Assembly (NCBI GenBank): GCA_038049695.1
Contig: CP142451.1
Span: 44,899,001-44,963,000, forward strand
Reading direction: 5' to 3'
Length of the DNA stretch: 64,000 bases
From: Cinnamomum chago
Taxonomy: Eukaryota > Streptophyta > Magnoliopsida > Laurales > Lauraceae
Below are positions 23,001 through 32,936 of the stretch, piece after piece; position 1 is the stretch's first letter; each line of letters begins with the position of its first letter. Position numbers and translations under genes: made by a program. Below the pieces are notes generated by a model. The model did not search any database, was not told the DNA's origin, and worked only from the letters and a program-made list of their open reading frames with translations.

Positions 23001-25642
23001 ATTTTAAATTTGAGTTTGGTTTTAGTTCTTCATTTAGTGAGTTGGTTCCTTTTATGGAATTTAATATGGCAGGTCACTTGGCTCCCCGATTAAGATGGCT
23101 CGAATGAAGAGTTGATTGCGGTGTAGGAGAACATTATTTATTTGAAAGAATATATGATTCCATGTTCCAAAGATCACAGATAGGCTTGTCGTTTGCGGCA
23201 TTGTGTGACAACTAGATCGTCATTACGCTATCCTAATTGATGAGGCTACCATGAGCTTGTTATACCCGGGATGGATCCCTAGAGGATTTAGACGCGAATT
23301 CGTAGCATTGGGGAATTACATGACACATTGGAGGGATTTTCCATAACGGTACATACTCTCAAAGTTATACTCTTGCGAGGCCTCATATTCTATTGAAAAT
23401 TGTGCAGAGACGATCGAGGTCTATATTGTTGTTGTTGCGGTTATGATTGGTGTTTGTTATCTTTTGATGTTGATTATTAGTTGTTGATCATTGGTGTTGT
23501 ATATATGATAGAGGGATGTTATTTTTAGGCTCATTTTTTTCACTTTGATGTATGTATTATGATGTATAAGATGTGTGCAAGTGCACGTAGCATTTATAAT
23601 GTGAGTGCATGCTTTGTAGTTTGACTTAGAAGTGCCTTGGTTATGTGTATGATGATGATGGGATGGACTCCCTGAGGGGCACTGAGGGATCTTGTGGAGT
23701 GTGTTTTTTTTTTTTTTTAAGGCGCCAGGTTTTATACCCGATGATTTTTCAGGGTCTAAAAAAAAACAAGGGGGAGAGCGCTGAAATTTTTCTAGAATCT
23801 CGAGATTCGTCCCTAGGCATGTGAGTCTCACAAAGGGAGCATTAGTAGTTCAGGATTAATAAAGTGAGGTTTATATGATAAAAATCAAATAACTACAATC
23901 TCACATCAGTCTAAACTTGATAAGGAATATCGAATTGAGTTCTCAACCGACAAGGAGTGCCTGAGTGTGTGGCAGTTGTGACCTAGGTAATTCTATGTTT
24001 CGAGGCATTCACATTGCTAGCTACAAATGTAAAGACAGAGGTTCAAGATAGCTGCATTTTTTTTTTTGGATAGCATAACATGTCATATCATAGAAAAGGT
24101 ATGAAAAGTAGGCATCTATAATCAAATTCATCATATAGTATCGTAACAGATATAATTTATATCTCTCAAATTTAATTACCACCATTGTATTCTTTTCAAA
24201 CCATGAGGAGTTGTGCGCAAAATTATGCATGTAAAATAAAAAATGCCCCAGCTTGTGGGATGTTTTGGATGTGATCGGGGTTGGGTTCCCTGCAAGGTCT
24301 CGAAACAAACTTGTTAGTTTAATATTTTTAGGCCCCCTGCATAGTCTGGCTAAGGTAGCATTTTTCTTTCTCGATAAAAATGTCAGGGGGCCATTTCGGC
24401 ACTCAAGCTTTGGGAATAACAAGATTGAATTCATACCTTAGGGGATATGTCTTCCCTGCATCCAACCAAAAGTGTTTAGTAGTAAAAGCATGCATGGGGT
24501 GCCTGTGTGTGGGCTTGTGAGTGCTTGTGGCGGTTGTGTATGTGATGAGGACCCAGATTGGGAAGCCGTGTGGGATAAAAATATATTTATATATATATAT
24601 ATAAAAAAAATGCCCCAGCATAAGACTAGTGTTTATTTTAGCTGTGGGTAAGGGCGTAAAGGTAAATTAACTTCTCGATCTATGATTTTCATTCTAGTGA
24701 TAATGTGATCCCCCCTAACTTTCATTTGGAGGTCGAACCCTCACGGGCCCCTTTTTATAGCTGTTTAGTCTTTTCGGCTGAACTTTGGAGAGCACCTAAC
24801 TGCCTCCGGGGCTCATTTGTGAGTATTGTTTGTGTGTGGGGTGGTGAGTCACCATGCTACCTTAGTGTTGTGGTTTTTGACCACCTTCTGCTTGGTTCGC
24901 CCGATGAGTACCCATGTCACTTTAGCGAGCCTAATTCTAATAGAATTTTTTCTTCTCTCTGTTTTTTATTTTTTATTTTTTATTTATTTTGGTGACTGTG
25001 CAATGCCTGGGCCCCTTAAGCTTTCTAATCAACCCATGTAACGAGCATTCAGCCAATGACTCCCAAACCAACTGGCTTTAGGGCACTAGGCATGTAAATA
25101 CCCCTACGGGCTTACTGGCTCGAGTTGAAAAGGCTACGAACCCAGACTAGTCAAAAGACTGTTATTCTTTTCAAGACTTCTAACTAAATATATATCTATT
25201 TTTTTTTTGTTCTTTTTTTTTTTTTTAACATGTGACTGTGCAATGTCTAGGTCTCTTAAGCTTTCTAATTAACCCTTGTAACGAGCATTCAGCCAATGAC
25301 TCCCAAACCAGATGGCTTTAGGGCACTGAGTATGTAAATACCTCTACGGGCTTACTGGCTCGGGTTAAAAAGGCTACAAACCTAAACTAGTCATGATTTT
25401 TTTTTTTGAGTAAAAAAGCTTTCATGACACGGGCGATCCCACCTTCAAACCTTTACATTGGGTGACTTCAGCCGTGCAAAATTTGTGTGGGGTAGACTCA
25501 CCATTTTGTGTTTTTTTTTAGGTGCTGGTGTGTGCTTGAGTTCCAAGTTTGATCAATGTGCATCTCTTTGGTCCTCCTACGGGATTTCTCCAACTACGCT
25601 AAGGGGCAAGGAGGGTCATACTCCGCAAGAAGTAGGGAAGGG
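20029..25642 (-). other. Long non-coding 3' region of the Ogre-like element
   Basis: No supported protein in 5.6 kb. Contents: many T-rich runs on the plus strand (20565, 21297-21323, 22590-22690, 23705-23720, 25200-25228), a (TA)n stretch at 24583-24603, and a duplicated segment at 24996-25400. Open frames here are short and of biased composition. Confidence 0.75.
24996..25400. repeat. Tandem duplication (~165 bp, diverged)
   Basis: 24996-25160 and 25232-25400 are the same sequence with scattered substitutions (CTGTGCAATG..., TAACGAGCATTCAGCCAATG..., CTACGGGCTTACTGGCTCG...), separated by a T-rich spacer. Confidence 0.9.
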
Positions 25643-26400
25643 TCAAACTGTGTACCTTTTCAGGTACATAGCATTCCATGGATCGGGGAGCTCTTCCCCT
25701 TCTGCATTTACTAGTCTGTATGCATTTCTAGAATATACTTCTTTAATTACATAAGGGCCTTCCCAATTGGGTCGTAACTTACCTCTGGGATGCGGAAGCT
25801 GGGATGGAGTGATGCGCTTTAGCACGAAATCACCGACTTTGAATCTTCGCTCTTTGACATGCTTGTTATAGGCTCTAGCAATCCGCTTTCGATACACTTG
25901 TGCATGCTCTGCTGCTTTTATTCTTTTCTCGCCAAGTAGGTTTAGCTGAAGAATGCTTCTCTCCTTTGGTCTTCTGTCATAGCTTCATTTAGCTGGATGC
26001 GCGGTGATGGATGAAGGACTTCGAGGGGAAGGACTGCTTCATTCCATAGGTCAAAGAGTATGGGGGTTTCTCCCGTAGGAGGTTTTATAGAAGTTTGGTA
26101 CACCCACATTACTTTGACCAAATGGACTGGCCAGTTACTATCTTTGGGGGTAATATGAGGTTGAACGATGCAGATCTATGTCATATTTTGTGCACAACTC
26201 GTTTATTTATCGGGATATGAATTATGGACCATTGTCTGTTATGAATACCTTAGGGATGCCAAACCTGGCTATTATATTCTTTTTAATGAATTTGACTACA
26301 GAGGTAGCTTTAATGTTGACATATGCCTTAGTTGTTGTTATTAATATGAATGTCTCGTGCAGTTCTTAAATCTCCTAATGTGGTCAACCAAGCTACCCTC
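25643..26400 (-). pseudogene. Ogre-like integrase remnant (core and C-terminal domain)
   Basis: Minus-strand reading gives IARFGIPKVFITDNGP near 26260, containing the second catalytic Asp of the integrase core (TDNG), then KYDIDLHRSTSYYP, then PPTGETPILFDLWNEAVLP near 26060, and finally RIARAYNKHVKERRFKVGDFVLK...NWEGPYVIK (25895-25700), the C-terminal domain. Frameshifts and stops separate these blocks (for example after DNGP). It is the only part of pol left and lies 3' of the large ORF, as integrase does in Ty3/gypsy. RT and RNase H, expected between them, are absent. Confidence 0.85.
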
Positions 26401-26718
26401 TCTAGTACCCACTAATTTAGAGACATTCATTCATCATTAATAATCGTGGTTCATAGAGCAGTCCCGGTTTTGAAGCAATAGGTAAAATCTGCAACCAATC
26501 TCAGTAATTCTACTCGTGACCACTTCTAGTCGCGATTGTTCTACTAGAAGGATTTTCCACCGCTTTGGCTCGCCTATGCCTTTTATGATGATCCGACAAC
26601 TGTGTTTTTATATTGTATATACTTTTTTTTTTTGGGTTTGTGATTTTTTTTTTTTTTGGGTTTTTAGTGTCTTTATGGTCTTTTTTTTTTTTTTTTTTTG
26701 CATAATCCTACATAGTAA

Positions 26719-29700
26719 CTAATTCATTCGGGCTTGCTTGAATTTGCAGCCCTTCATTGGCATGAAGCCCAGGGTCTGCCTAGCATGATTATGATTTTCC
26801 ATTGTGTGTGCTAGTGATGTGTTGCGCACTTTGAATATTTTGACTATTCGAAAACGTGCGCATTTAAGGCCTCTTGACCTACGCGTTTTTATTAGTGGAT
26901 ATCTAGTCTGGGTCTTATCATTTTGCTCTCTTCGGAAACGAGAGCGTTGAAACATTTTCGACCTCCGCCATTTGGGCTTTGGTCTGATGACAACATATCT
27001 CATTTGTATTTTATTATGGTGTCTTCTTTGATACCTGTGATTTGTTATTCGTAGTTCAGGTCCTAAAATGATGCATTTAGTCCATAAGTTTTTATTTTGG
27101 TTCATTCGGAAACGAGACCGTTGAAATATTTTAGACCTCCGCCATTTGGGCCTTGGTCTCATATTAAAGAGTTTCATATGTGTCTCATTATGTTGATTTC
27201 TTTGAGAACGTGGATATGACTTCGCTCGTTGATGCATTAAGATAAGGCTCTTATATTTGGGACCTTTAGTTTGCTCTCGCCGAAAACGAGAGCGTTGAAA
27301 TGTTTTGGACCTCCGCCATTTGGGCCTTGGTCTCAAAGAGTTTGAACAATTAGGAGATTTGTGATCTTTGAATGATGATTCCCTATTTTTACTTGATGAT
27401 CTCCGGTCTTTTGTTTTCCTAATTGTTCGACCCTCATCTTTTGTGTGAACCGTATGAATTTTCCTTTTTCTTTGGGCTCTAGGTTTTGTTGCAGTGCGTC
27501 TAGCTTCCTTAAATGTAGTTCGTCCATGTTTTGGAAGGCGTGCTCTAAATTTTCTTTGTAACCTAGCAGACTTACATCGTGAGAGTCTTTGAGCAAGGAT
27601 GTAATCTTGAAGTTTTGGTTGTGTCACTACTAGATGGTCATGTGGGATAAGAATTTCTTCAGTCATGTGGATTTTTACATTGTTCTTCGGGACTATCGAA
27701 ATCTTAGGTGGCACGTTTGGGTTAATACCTGAAAGTTCTTCTACAGTCAAATCTCCGAAAGTCTTCCCTAGAGCTTTGGGAGTGGTCTTAATTCTTTCAT
27801 GGAAACTAATTGGACCAAACTCTATTTGGCTTTCCAATTCGGGAATGATCTCTATTGTTGTGTTTGGATTTTGCTCTGTATGGGCAAGGTACCATTCTAG
27901 GTGAAGGATCGGAGTTGGATCAACTCTTGGTAGTTGTCTCTTCTCAAAGTATTCTATGTAATCTTGGCTCATGATTAATGGATTGGTCAAGGGCGAGCAT
28001 GGTAAACCTTTTAGAATACTCTGAAGTCTTAGTCTCGCATTTAGATGGGCCTTAATCAAGGCAAATACAGGACTAGGCTCTATCTCATTGTGGAAGTTAT
28101 GTTTGCCCTCTAAGGCTGATTTAATTATATCGTTATCCTTTGATCTTCTAACAGGGTTTGACCTATGAGGCTCACTTGTCAAGACACCATTTGATTGTGG
28201 TTCCTCCTCTAGGGTCTTTTCTACTGAGTGGTTAGGGTCTAGTTGAGGGCTTCCTCGTTGGATTTCAATGGTAGGCCTAATAGTTTCTTGGTGTTGATTC
28301 TTAGGCGGTGCTTTGGTTTCTATGATAAATTCGGATGGCTTTATTCGTTCTAATGGCATGCTTGACCTAATTGGCATCTTTCTAACCTCGAATTTGAGTT
28401 TGTCTATGTCCTCTTGTAATTCGTTAAACATGTTCGTATCTAGGAATTCAAATCTAGACTCTTTGTCAACCTTTCTTGGTTTAGCTGGTGTTGGAATGGG
28501 GTCAAGATGCATTGGTTTGGGTTTAGGAAAGTCTTGTTCATCATTTAGTTGCAAGTTTATTTGTCTTTGGATCACGATTTGGGTTTTGCATGATGGTCTG
28601 GGATTCAAGTTCTTTCGTTTGTAATGCGGTCTATGTCTTTTAGTGGTATTCGTCTTAGATTGAGATTCTGGATCTTGTATGATTTTGTTCATTTGTGTTT
28701 GGTGCTTTATTTCAAATGAAGATGGTTTAACCAGTCTATGAGTTTCCACACTTGATTCTAAGTCATTCGATTCAAACCTGACTGGTTCCTGTGTTTCTAA
28801 TCTTATGACATCAAAATCTTTAATTAATTCATCCACTCGATCCATTTGATGGTCAAGTATCTCCATTGTCGTCATGAATTCAGATTCTTCATGTGGGTCA
28901 TTAGGTTGTACTGTCTTGTCTGTCTTCGAATGAATCGTTATGTCTTTTATTTGTTGTGTTGAATGATCTTCATTTGGTCGTGTTTGGGGTAGCATTTGTG
29001 ATGTTGGTAGTTTTGATCGGATGATTGTTTGTGATTGATCTAGTTCGTTCATTTGATGCGTGGTGATCTGGGTTTTACCGCCCCAAGGTGTTTCATGTTG
29101 TCCGTAATCTTCATTAAGCATATCATAAAAGTCCTCAAGAGGCATGTCTTTAAAGATGGGGTCGTAAATCTCTTTGGAAGATTCAGAAGTTTGGTCATTT
29201 GGTGGATCATAGGTTACTTTAGGGGCTAAAGTTGTCAAATATGGAGGATCATAGGTCCAATTCTTGAGAACATGATCTATTGGGGGATTAATTATGGTAT
29301 ATGGCGTGTCTATGGTTTCTTCGTTTTCGAGTTGATGGAAGGGAGCAAAATATGTTCTAAGAATTCGTATCCCCTCTTCTACCTCGTAGCCTTTCCATAA
29401 TGTTGGGATCTTGGTCTTTTCGGTCATAAGTCTTCTTAGAGTTTCTGAGATTAATCCAAGTTCCCATTCTAGATAATCACCACCTATAAATTGTTCTCCT
29501 AGGGGCTTCCATGTGTTTACATACGGATCATTCTTTGGAGTGATACTCTTAAACCAGTCTAGGTCGGGCAACTCTAGCTCACTTATGTCCACCATCCTAG
29601 AAAACTCATCCTGGATCTGTTTTCGAGATACTTTGGTTTTACGTGGTAAAAATGGGTTTTGTGTTCTAGCATCTGTGGTTGAGTTTCTGTCGCGGTTTTG

Positions 29701-30684
29701 ATTGGATGTTTGACTAAGTTGGTCGGTCGGAGCGTAAGTGGATTGTTGATATATGATCGTTGGAGATTGAGTTCGTGGATGGATTGAGTTGGATGGCATG
29801 GTTGGGTGTGGCTGGAATGGGTCAACGATCATGGTAGGTGGTGTTGTTTCGTTAAATGGTGAGGGTTCGGTGGGATGATGGCTTTCATTTGATGGCATGA
29901 ATTGGAATGGTTGATAGGTCGGATAAGGATGCATGGTTATGGAAGGTTGGATTGGTTGATTGAATTGATGAGGTTGGATGGTTTGGATTGATGAGGGAGT
30001 TTGAATGGATGAGATGGTTATGGGAGTTTGGATTGGTGAAGGAATTTGACTGGATGGGACGGTTTGGATGAACTGGTTGATCGGAATGGGAGAAGGAGTC
30101 TGATTGGATGGAATGGTTTGAACGGATTGGTTGGTTTGATTAGGATAAGGAGTTCGATTGGATGAGATGGTTTGGAAGGACTGGTAGTCTTGATCAGGAT
30201 GGATTAGGATTTGGTTTGCCGTTATATACTGTGTATTTTGGGTGTAGATTCGTTGATTATTAAGGTTTAAATTTTGATTTATGTCATGATTAATGTTTTG
30301 ATCGTTTAAATTTGTGTGCATTGTGTTTTGATTTGGTTGAGTGTAATATTGTCGAGTTGGTTGGGAAGTAGTTTGACATGATTGGGGATTATGGATTGGG
30401 CCATGGTTTGGTCTAGTGTGCTCATAAGAGGTGTGATTGGTTAAGTCTTCGTTTGCGTAAAAGTGTCGTCTAGATCTAAGGGGAGAAGCTTCAGTTATTA
30501 TAGTTCGGTTGGAAAGGTATTGATAATTTTGTGTTTCCTTATGGTAGTGTTGGTTTATATTCATGTATGAATTGCTTAAGTTCTGAAAATCTTGAGTCGT
30601 GTGGTTCGTGTAAGATTGGTAATTTGAGTCGAGCATGTATGATGTTTGGGATGCAATTGTTCGATGTGGATTTTGATAAGCCAT
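26719..30684 (-). CDS. Large ORF of unknown function in the Ogre-like element (1321 aa)
   Basis: The first ATG is at 30684 (MAYQNPHRT); an upstream TTG at 30714 is in frame but unlikely as a start. Residues 1 to about 340 are low complexity, rich in Asn, Gln, Pro, Thr, Ser and Ile. About 340-560 is more globular (DLDWFKSITPKNDPYVNTW, WKGYEVEEG). A charged linker follows. From about 1080 the protein is very rich in Arg and Lys, with three tandem copies of a PKWRRSKxFQRSRFR motif near residues 1120, 1180 and 1235. It takes the place of ORF1/gag in an Ogre-type element, but I see no Gag core, CCHC knuckle, protease or RT motif. RNA or DNA binding by the basic tail is inferred. A shorter frame at 27333-27596 overlaps it. 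Confidence 0.7.
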   Translation of the reverse strand: MAYQNPHRTIASQTSYMLDSNYQSYTNHTTQDFQNLSNSYMNINQHYHKETQNYQYLSNRTIITEASPLRSRRHFYANEDLTNHTSYEHTRPNHGPIHNPQSCQTTSQPTRQYYTQPNQNTMHTNLNDQNINHDINQNLNLNNQRIYTQNTQYITANQILIHPDQDYQSFQTISSNRTPYPNQTNQSVQTIPSNQTPSPIPINQFIQTVPSSQIPSPIQTPITISSIQTPSSIQTIQPHQFNQPIQPSITMHPYPTYQPFQFMPSNESHHPTEPSPFNETTPPTMIVDPFQPHPTMPSNSIHPRTQSPTIIYQQSTYAPTDQLSQTSNQNRDRNSTTDARTQNPFLPRKTKVSRKQIQDEFSRMVDISELELPDLDWFKSITPKNDPYVNTWKPLGEQFIGGDYLEWELGLISETLRRLMTEKTKIPTLWKGYEVEEGIRILRTYFAPFHQLENEETIDTPYTIINPPIDHVLKNWTYDPPYLTTLAPKVTYDPPNDQTSESSKEIYDPIFKDMPLEDFYDMLNEDYGQHETPWGGKTQITTHQMNELDQSQTIIRSKLPTSQMLPQTRPNEDHSTQQIKDITIHSKTDKTVQPNDPHEESEFMTTMEILDHQMDRVDELIKDFDVIRLETQEPVRFESNDLESSVETHRLVKPSSFEIKHQTQMNKIIQDPESQSKTNTTKRHRPHYKRKNLNPRPSCKTQIVIQRQINLQLNDEQDFPKPKPMHLDPIPTPAKPRKVDKESRFEFLDTNMFNELQEDIDKLKFEVRKMPIRSSMPLERIKPSEFIIETKAPPKNQHQETIRPTIEIQRGSPQLDPNHSVEKTLEEEPQSNGVLTSEPHRSNPVRRSKDNDIIKSALEGKHNFHNEIEPSPVFALIKAHLNARLRLQSILKGLPCSPLTNPLIMSQDYIEYFEKRQLPRVDPTPILHLEWYLAHTEQNPNTTIEIIPELESQIEFGPISFHERIKTTPKALGKTFGDLTVEELSGINPNVPPKISIVPKNNVKIHMTEEILIPHDHLVVTQPKLQDYILAQRLSRCKSARLQRKFRARLPKHGRTTFKEARRTATKPRAQRKRKIHTVHTKDEGRTIRKTKDRRSSSKNRESSFKDHKSPNCSNSLRPRPKWRRSKTFQRSRFRREQTKGPKYKSLILMHQRAKSYPRSQRNQHNETHMKLFNMRPRPKWRRSKIFQRSRFRMNQNKNLWTKCIILGPELRITNHRYQRRHHNKIQMRYVVIRPKPKWRRSKMFQRSRFRREQNDKTQTRYPLIKTRRSRGLKCARFRIVKIFKVRNTSLAHTMENHNHARQTLGFMPMKGCKFKQARMN
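26920..27340 (-). repeat. Tandem repeats encoding the Arg-rich motif of the large ORF
   Basis: Three copies (about 26925-27000, 27105-27165, 27272-27335) of a block containing CGCCATTTGGGC and GAGAGCGTTGAAA or close variants, in phase with the ORF (spacing about 165-180 bases), so each encodes the same basic peptide. Confidence 0.85.
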
Positions 30685-30785
30685 CTTATATTTGATTTCT
30701 AAAGCAATTATCAAACACTGTCATGTAACACCAAGAGAATTTTTTTAGTTCAAATTAGAAGGGAGGGAAGAGGAGAGAAATTTTT

Positions 30786-30818
30786 TTTTCTTTTTTTTTT
30801 TTTTTTTTTTTTTTTTGA
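30786..30818. repeat. Poly(T) tract (poly(A) on the element strand)
   Basis: Near-pure T over about 33 bases, just upstream of the large ORF in element orientation; low-complexity leader sequence. Confidence 0.9.
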
Positions 30819-31031
30819 AAGGGGAAAGTTTTAATGATGGTTTTTTTATTTTGTTATAATTAGGGAAGGCTTCAGTAGGCGGTATATTCAGACCTCATGT
30901 TTAAATTTTCGGACTATACTCATAATAACCCTAAACTGAATGGGACACGGACATTTGATCATTGACCGAATGTTCGTGTCCTAGAATAAAACTCCAGAAA
31001 GACCCAAATAAGTGACAAGAAAACAAAAGCT

Positions 31032-31049
31032 GTCCCATCACGATCGCCA
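31032..31049 (-). other. Primer-binding site of the Ogre-like element
   Basis: On the minus strand TGGCGATCGTGATGGGAC lies three bases inside the LTR end. The TGGCGA... start is the type seen in Ogre/Tat elements, which prime from a tRNA other than initiator Met (often Arg). The exact tRNA needs a comparison I cannot make. Confidence 0.75.
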
Positions 31050-32936
31050 GGCTGTCGGATGTGAATTTTGATCCCCCAGGGGAGGGGAATCGCCATTCAT
31101 CTATATGTGCTATTTAAATTTTTACATCGAAAATGAGGATTCCGACTACCCTCAAAATCGACGGATCACGATCGCCAGCTAGGGTAACGGCCGTAACACC
31201 GTTCTTCGACAAAAGCCGAAAAAAAATGGGAGAAAATAAAAGGGTGGGTTCTTCTCTCGTCTAATGTGCTGCCGGCAACACACGACGGTTTTCCTGTCAC
31301 ATTAATTTGGGTCTCTTTGGGTCTCTTTAATATTGGGTCAATTCAGGGTTATGAGTCAGAGTCCAAATAAGGTTAATCCTCACATAGCATAATCATGGTG
31401 TATCCAAGTAAAACAAAATAATTAAAATAAAGAAAATGAAAAAGGGGGAGGTGCCAAATATTTAAGAAGAGGATCGGCCCCGTTCCCGGGTACCCCCTTC
31501 TAATCCCTTGGCAAAATAGGGTTTAAAGGCTGACTTTTTAAATCAAAATAATGATGCAAATGAGACTTTGACTTGTGATTTCTGTGTTTTTCGTGTGCGA
31601 TACACGAGTGATAAAGTGAAAAGCCGATGGACTGTAGTTGATTGAAGGTGGTCGATGGGCCGGTGTTTGTTTTAGAGGGCCGATGGGCCGAAATAAAAAT
31701 ATGCAAAGTGTGTGAAATCACTCATCTCATCTAATTATTCTCATTTATTCAATTTTGGAAGTCAGTTCTTTGTTCCCTTTTATCATTAAGTTCGATTAAA
31801 TATTTGGCACCTGAGGTGGAGGAAGAAATAAAGGAAAAATCTTTTTGGGTTTATTTTGTTGGTTTTATAGTTTTTATGGATTTTTTATATTGGGGCTGGA
31901 AGGGCCTACCTAGGGAGTTTTACTTGGATTTAAATAATTAATGCTTTATTACTGATCATCGGATTAACCCTAACCTAAGGTCCAAGACCACCCACATCAG
32001 CTCTCCCAGTCCCCTAACGGAACAAGAAAGTGATGGGACGAATCCTAATGCTCTAAGCTACCTAACGGGGAAATCCGGTCTAATCCTAGGGTGCTAATAG
32101 CCTAAACTTGGCAATTTCTATATAAGGGATTTGGTTATGATCTTAAATAATTCGGTTTGTTTTAAGTTGTGAGTTGATTAAGAGTGATTTAGGGATGTTT
32201 TAAGGTTCTACTTAAGTTGTTTAAGGCTCGTGGATTTCAAGTTTTAATTCGAGAAGTGAAATGATGTCAAAATCGACGAAGAGGGTTGGCGGAGGACTTG
32301 GGCGCCCAGGGGGTGGCGCCTAGGTCACTCTGGTGACTTGGGCGCCCAGGCAGTGGCGCCCAAGTGGCTGTTTCTCGGTGGTTTGGGTGGTGGTGGTGCT
32401 ATCGTTGTTATCTTCGGAATCCTGGGGATTCTTACTTGTTGAATTCTAATGTTCCAAAGTGTTTTAGTTCTCTAGTGTTCAAATGTTAAAATTAGTCGGG
32501 TCCGGATTTTGAAACAAAACCAAGAATTCGTGTTTTAGTGCAAACGAAAGGATAGGCGCCAAGGGGGTGGCGTCCAAGTGATGGCTTGTGATTTTCAGGT
32601 ATTCCAGATGGGACTGAGTTCTCGGTTTTTGGGATCTAGGGATTATGTTGGGTTCTGGTTTTAGTTAATTTAAGTTGTAAGGTGTTTAGTTATTTGTTTT
32701 GGTCGAGGTAGTAGGTCGGGGTGAAAGCATAGGATAGGCGCCACAGGGGTGGTGCCTAGGTGGTTGTTTGTTGGTTCGTAAGGGTTTTGGGTGCTGAGTC
32801 TGAATCGATTAAGGTCTTAAGTATTTTAAGTTAAGAGTGTTTTAATATGTGGATTGGGATTGGTTTGAATGTTAATTAATTAGGCTAAGTTGTTGGTCGG
32901 GGTTCTTATGAAAACAGGTAGGCTGGGCGCCCAGGG

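Noticed and set aside
23457..23831. 124-codon minus-strand open frame
   Set aside because: His-, Thr- and Lys-rich low-complexity sequence in the non-coding tail of the Ogre-like element, crossing a poly(A) run.
27333..27596. Second open frame (MLKDSHDVSLLGYKENLEH...) overlapping the large Ogre-like ORF
   Set aside because: It reads like plausible protein, but is short and ends before the Arg-rich repeats. It could mark a frameshift in the large ORF; I could not decide, so I do not call it a gene.
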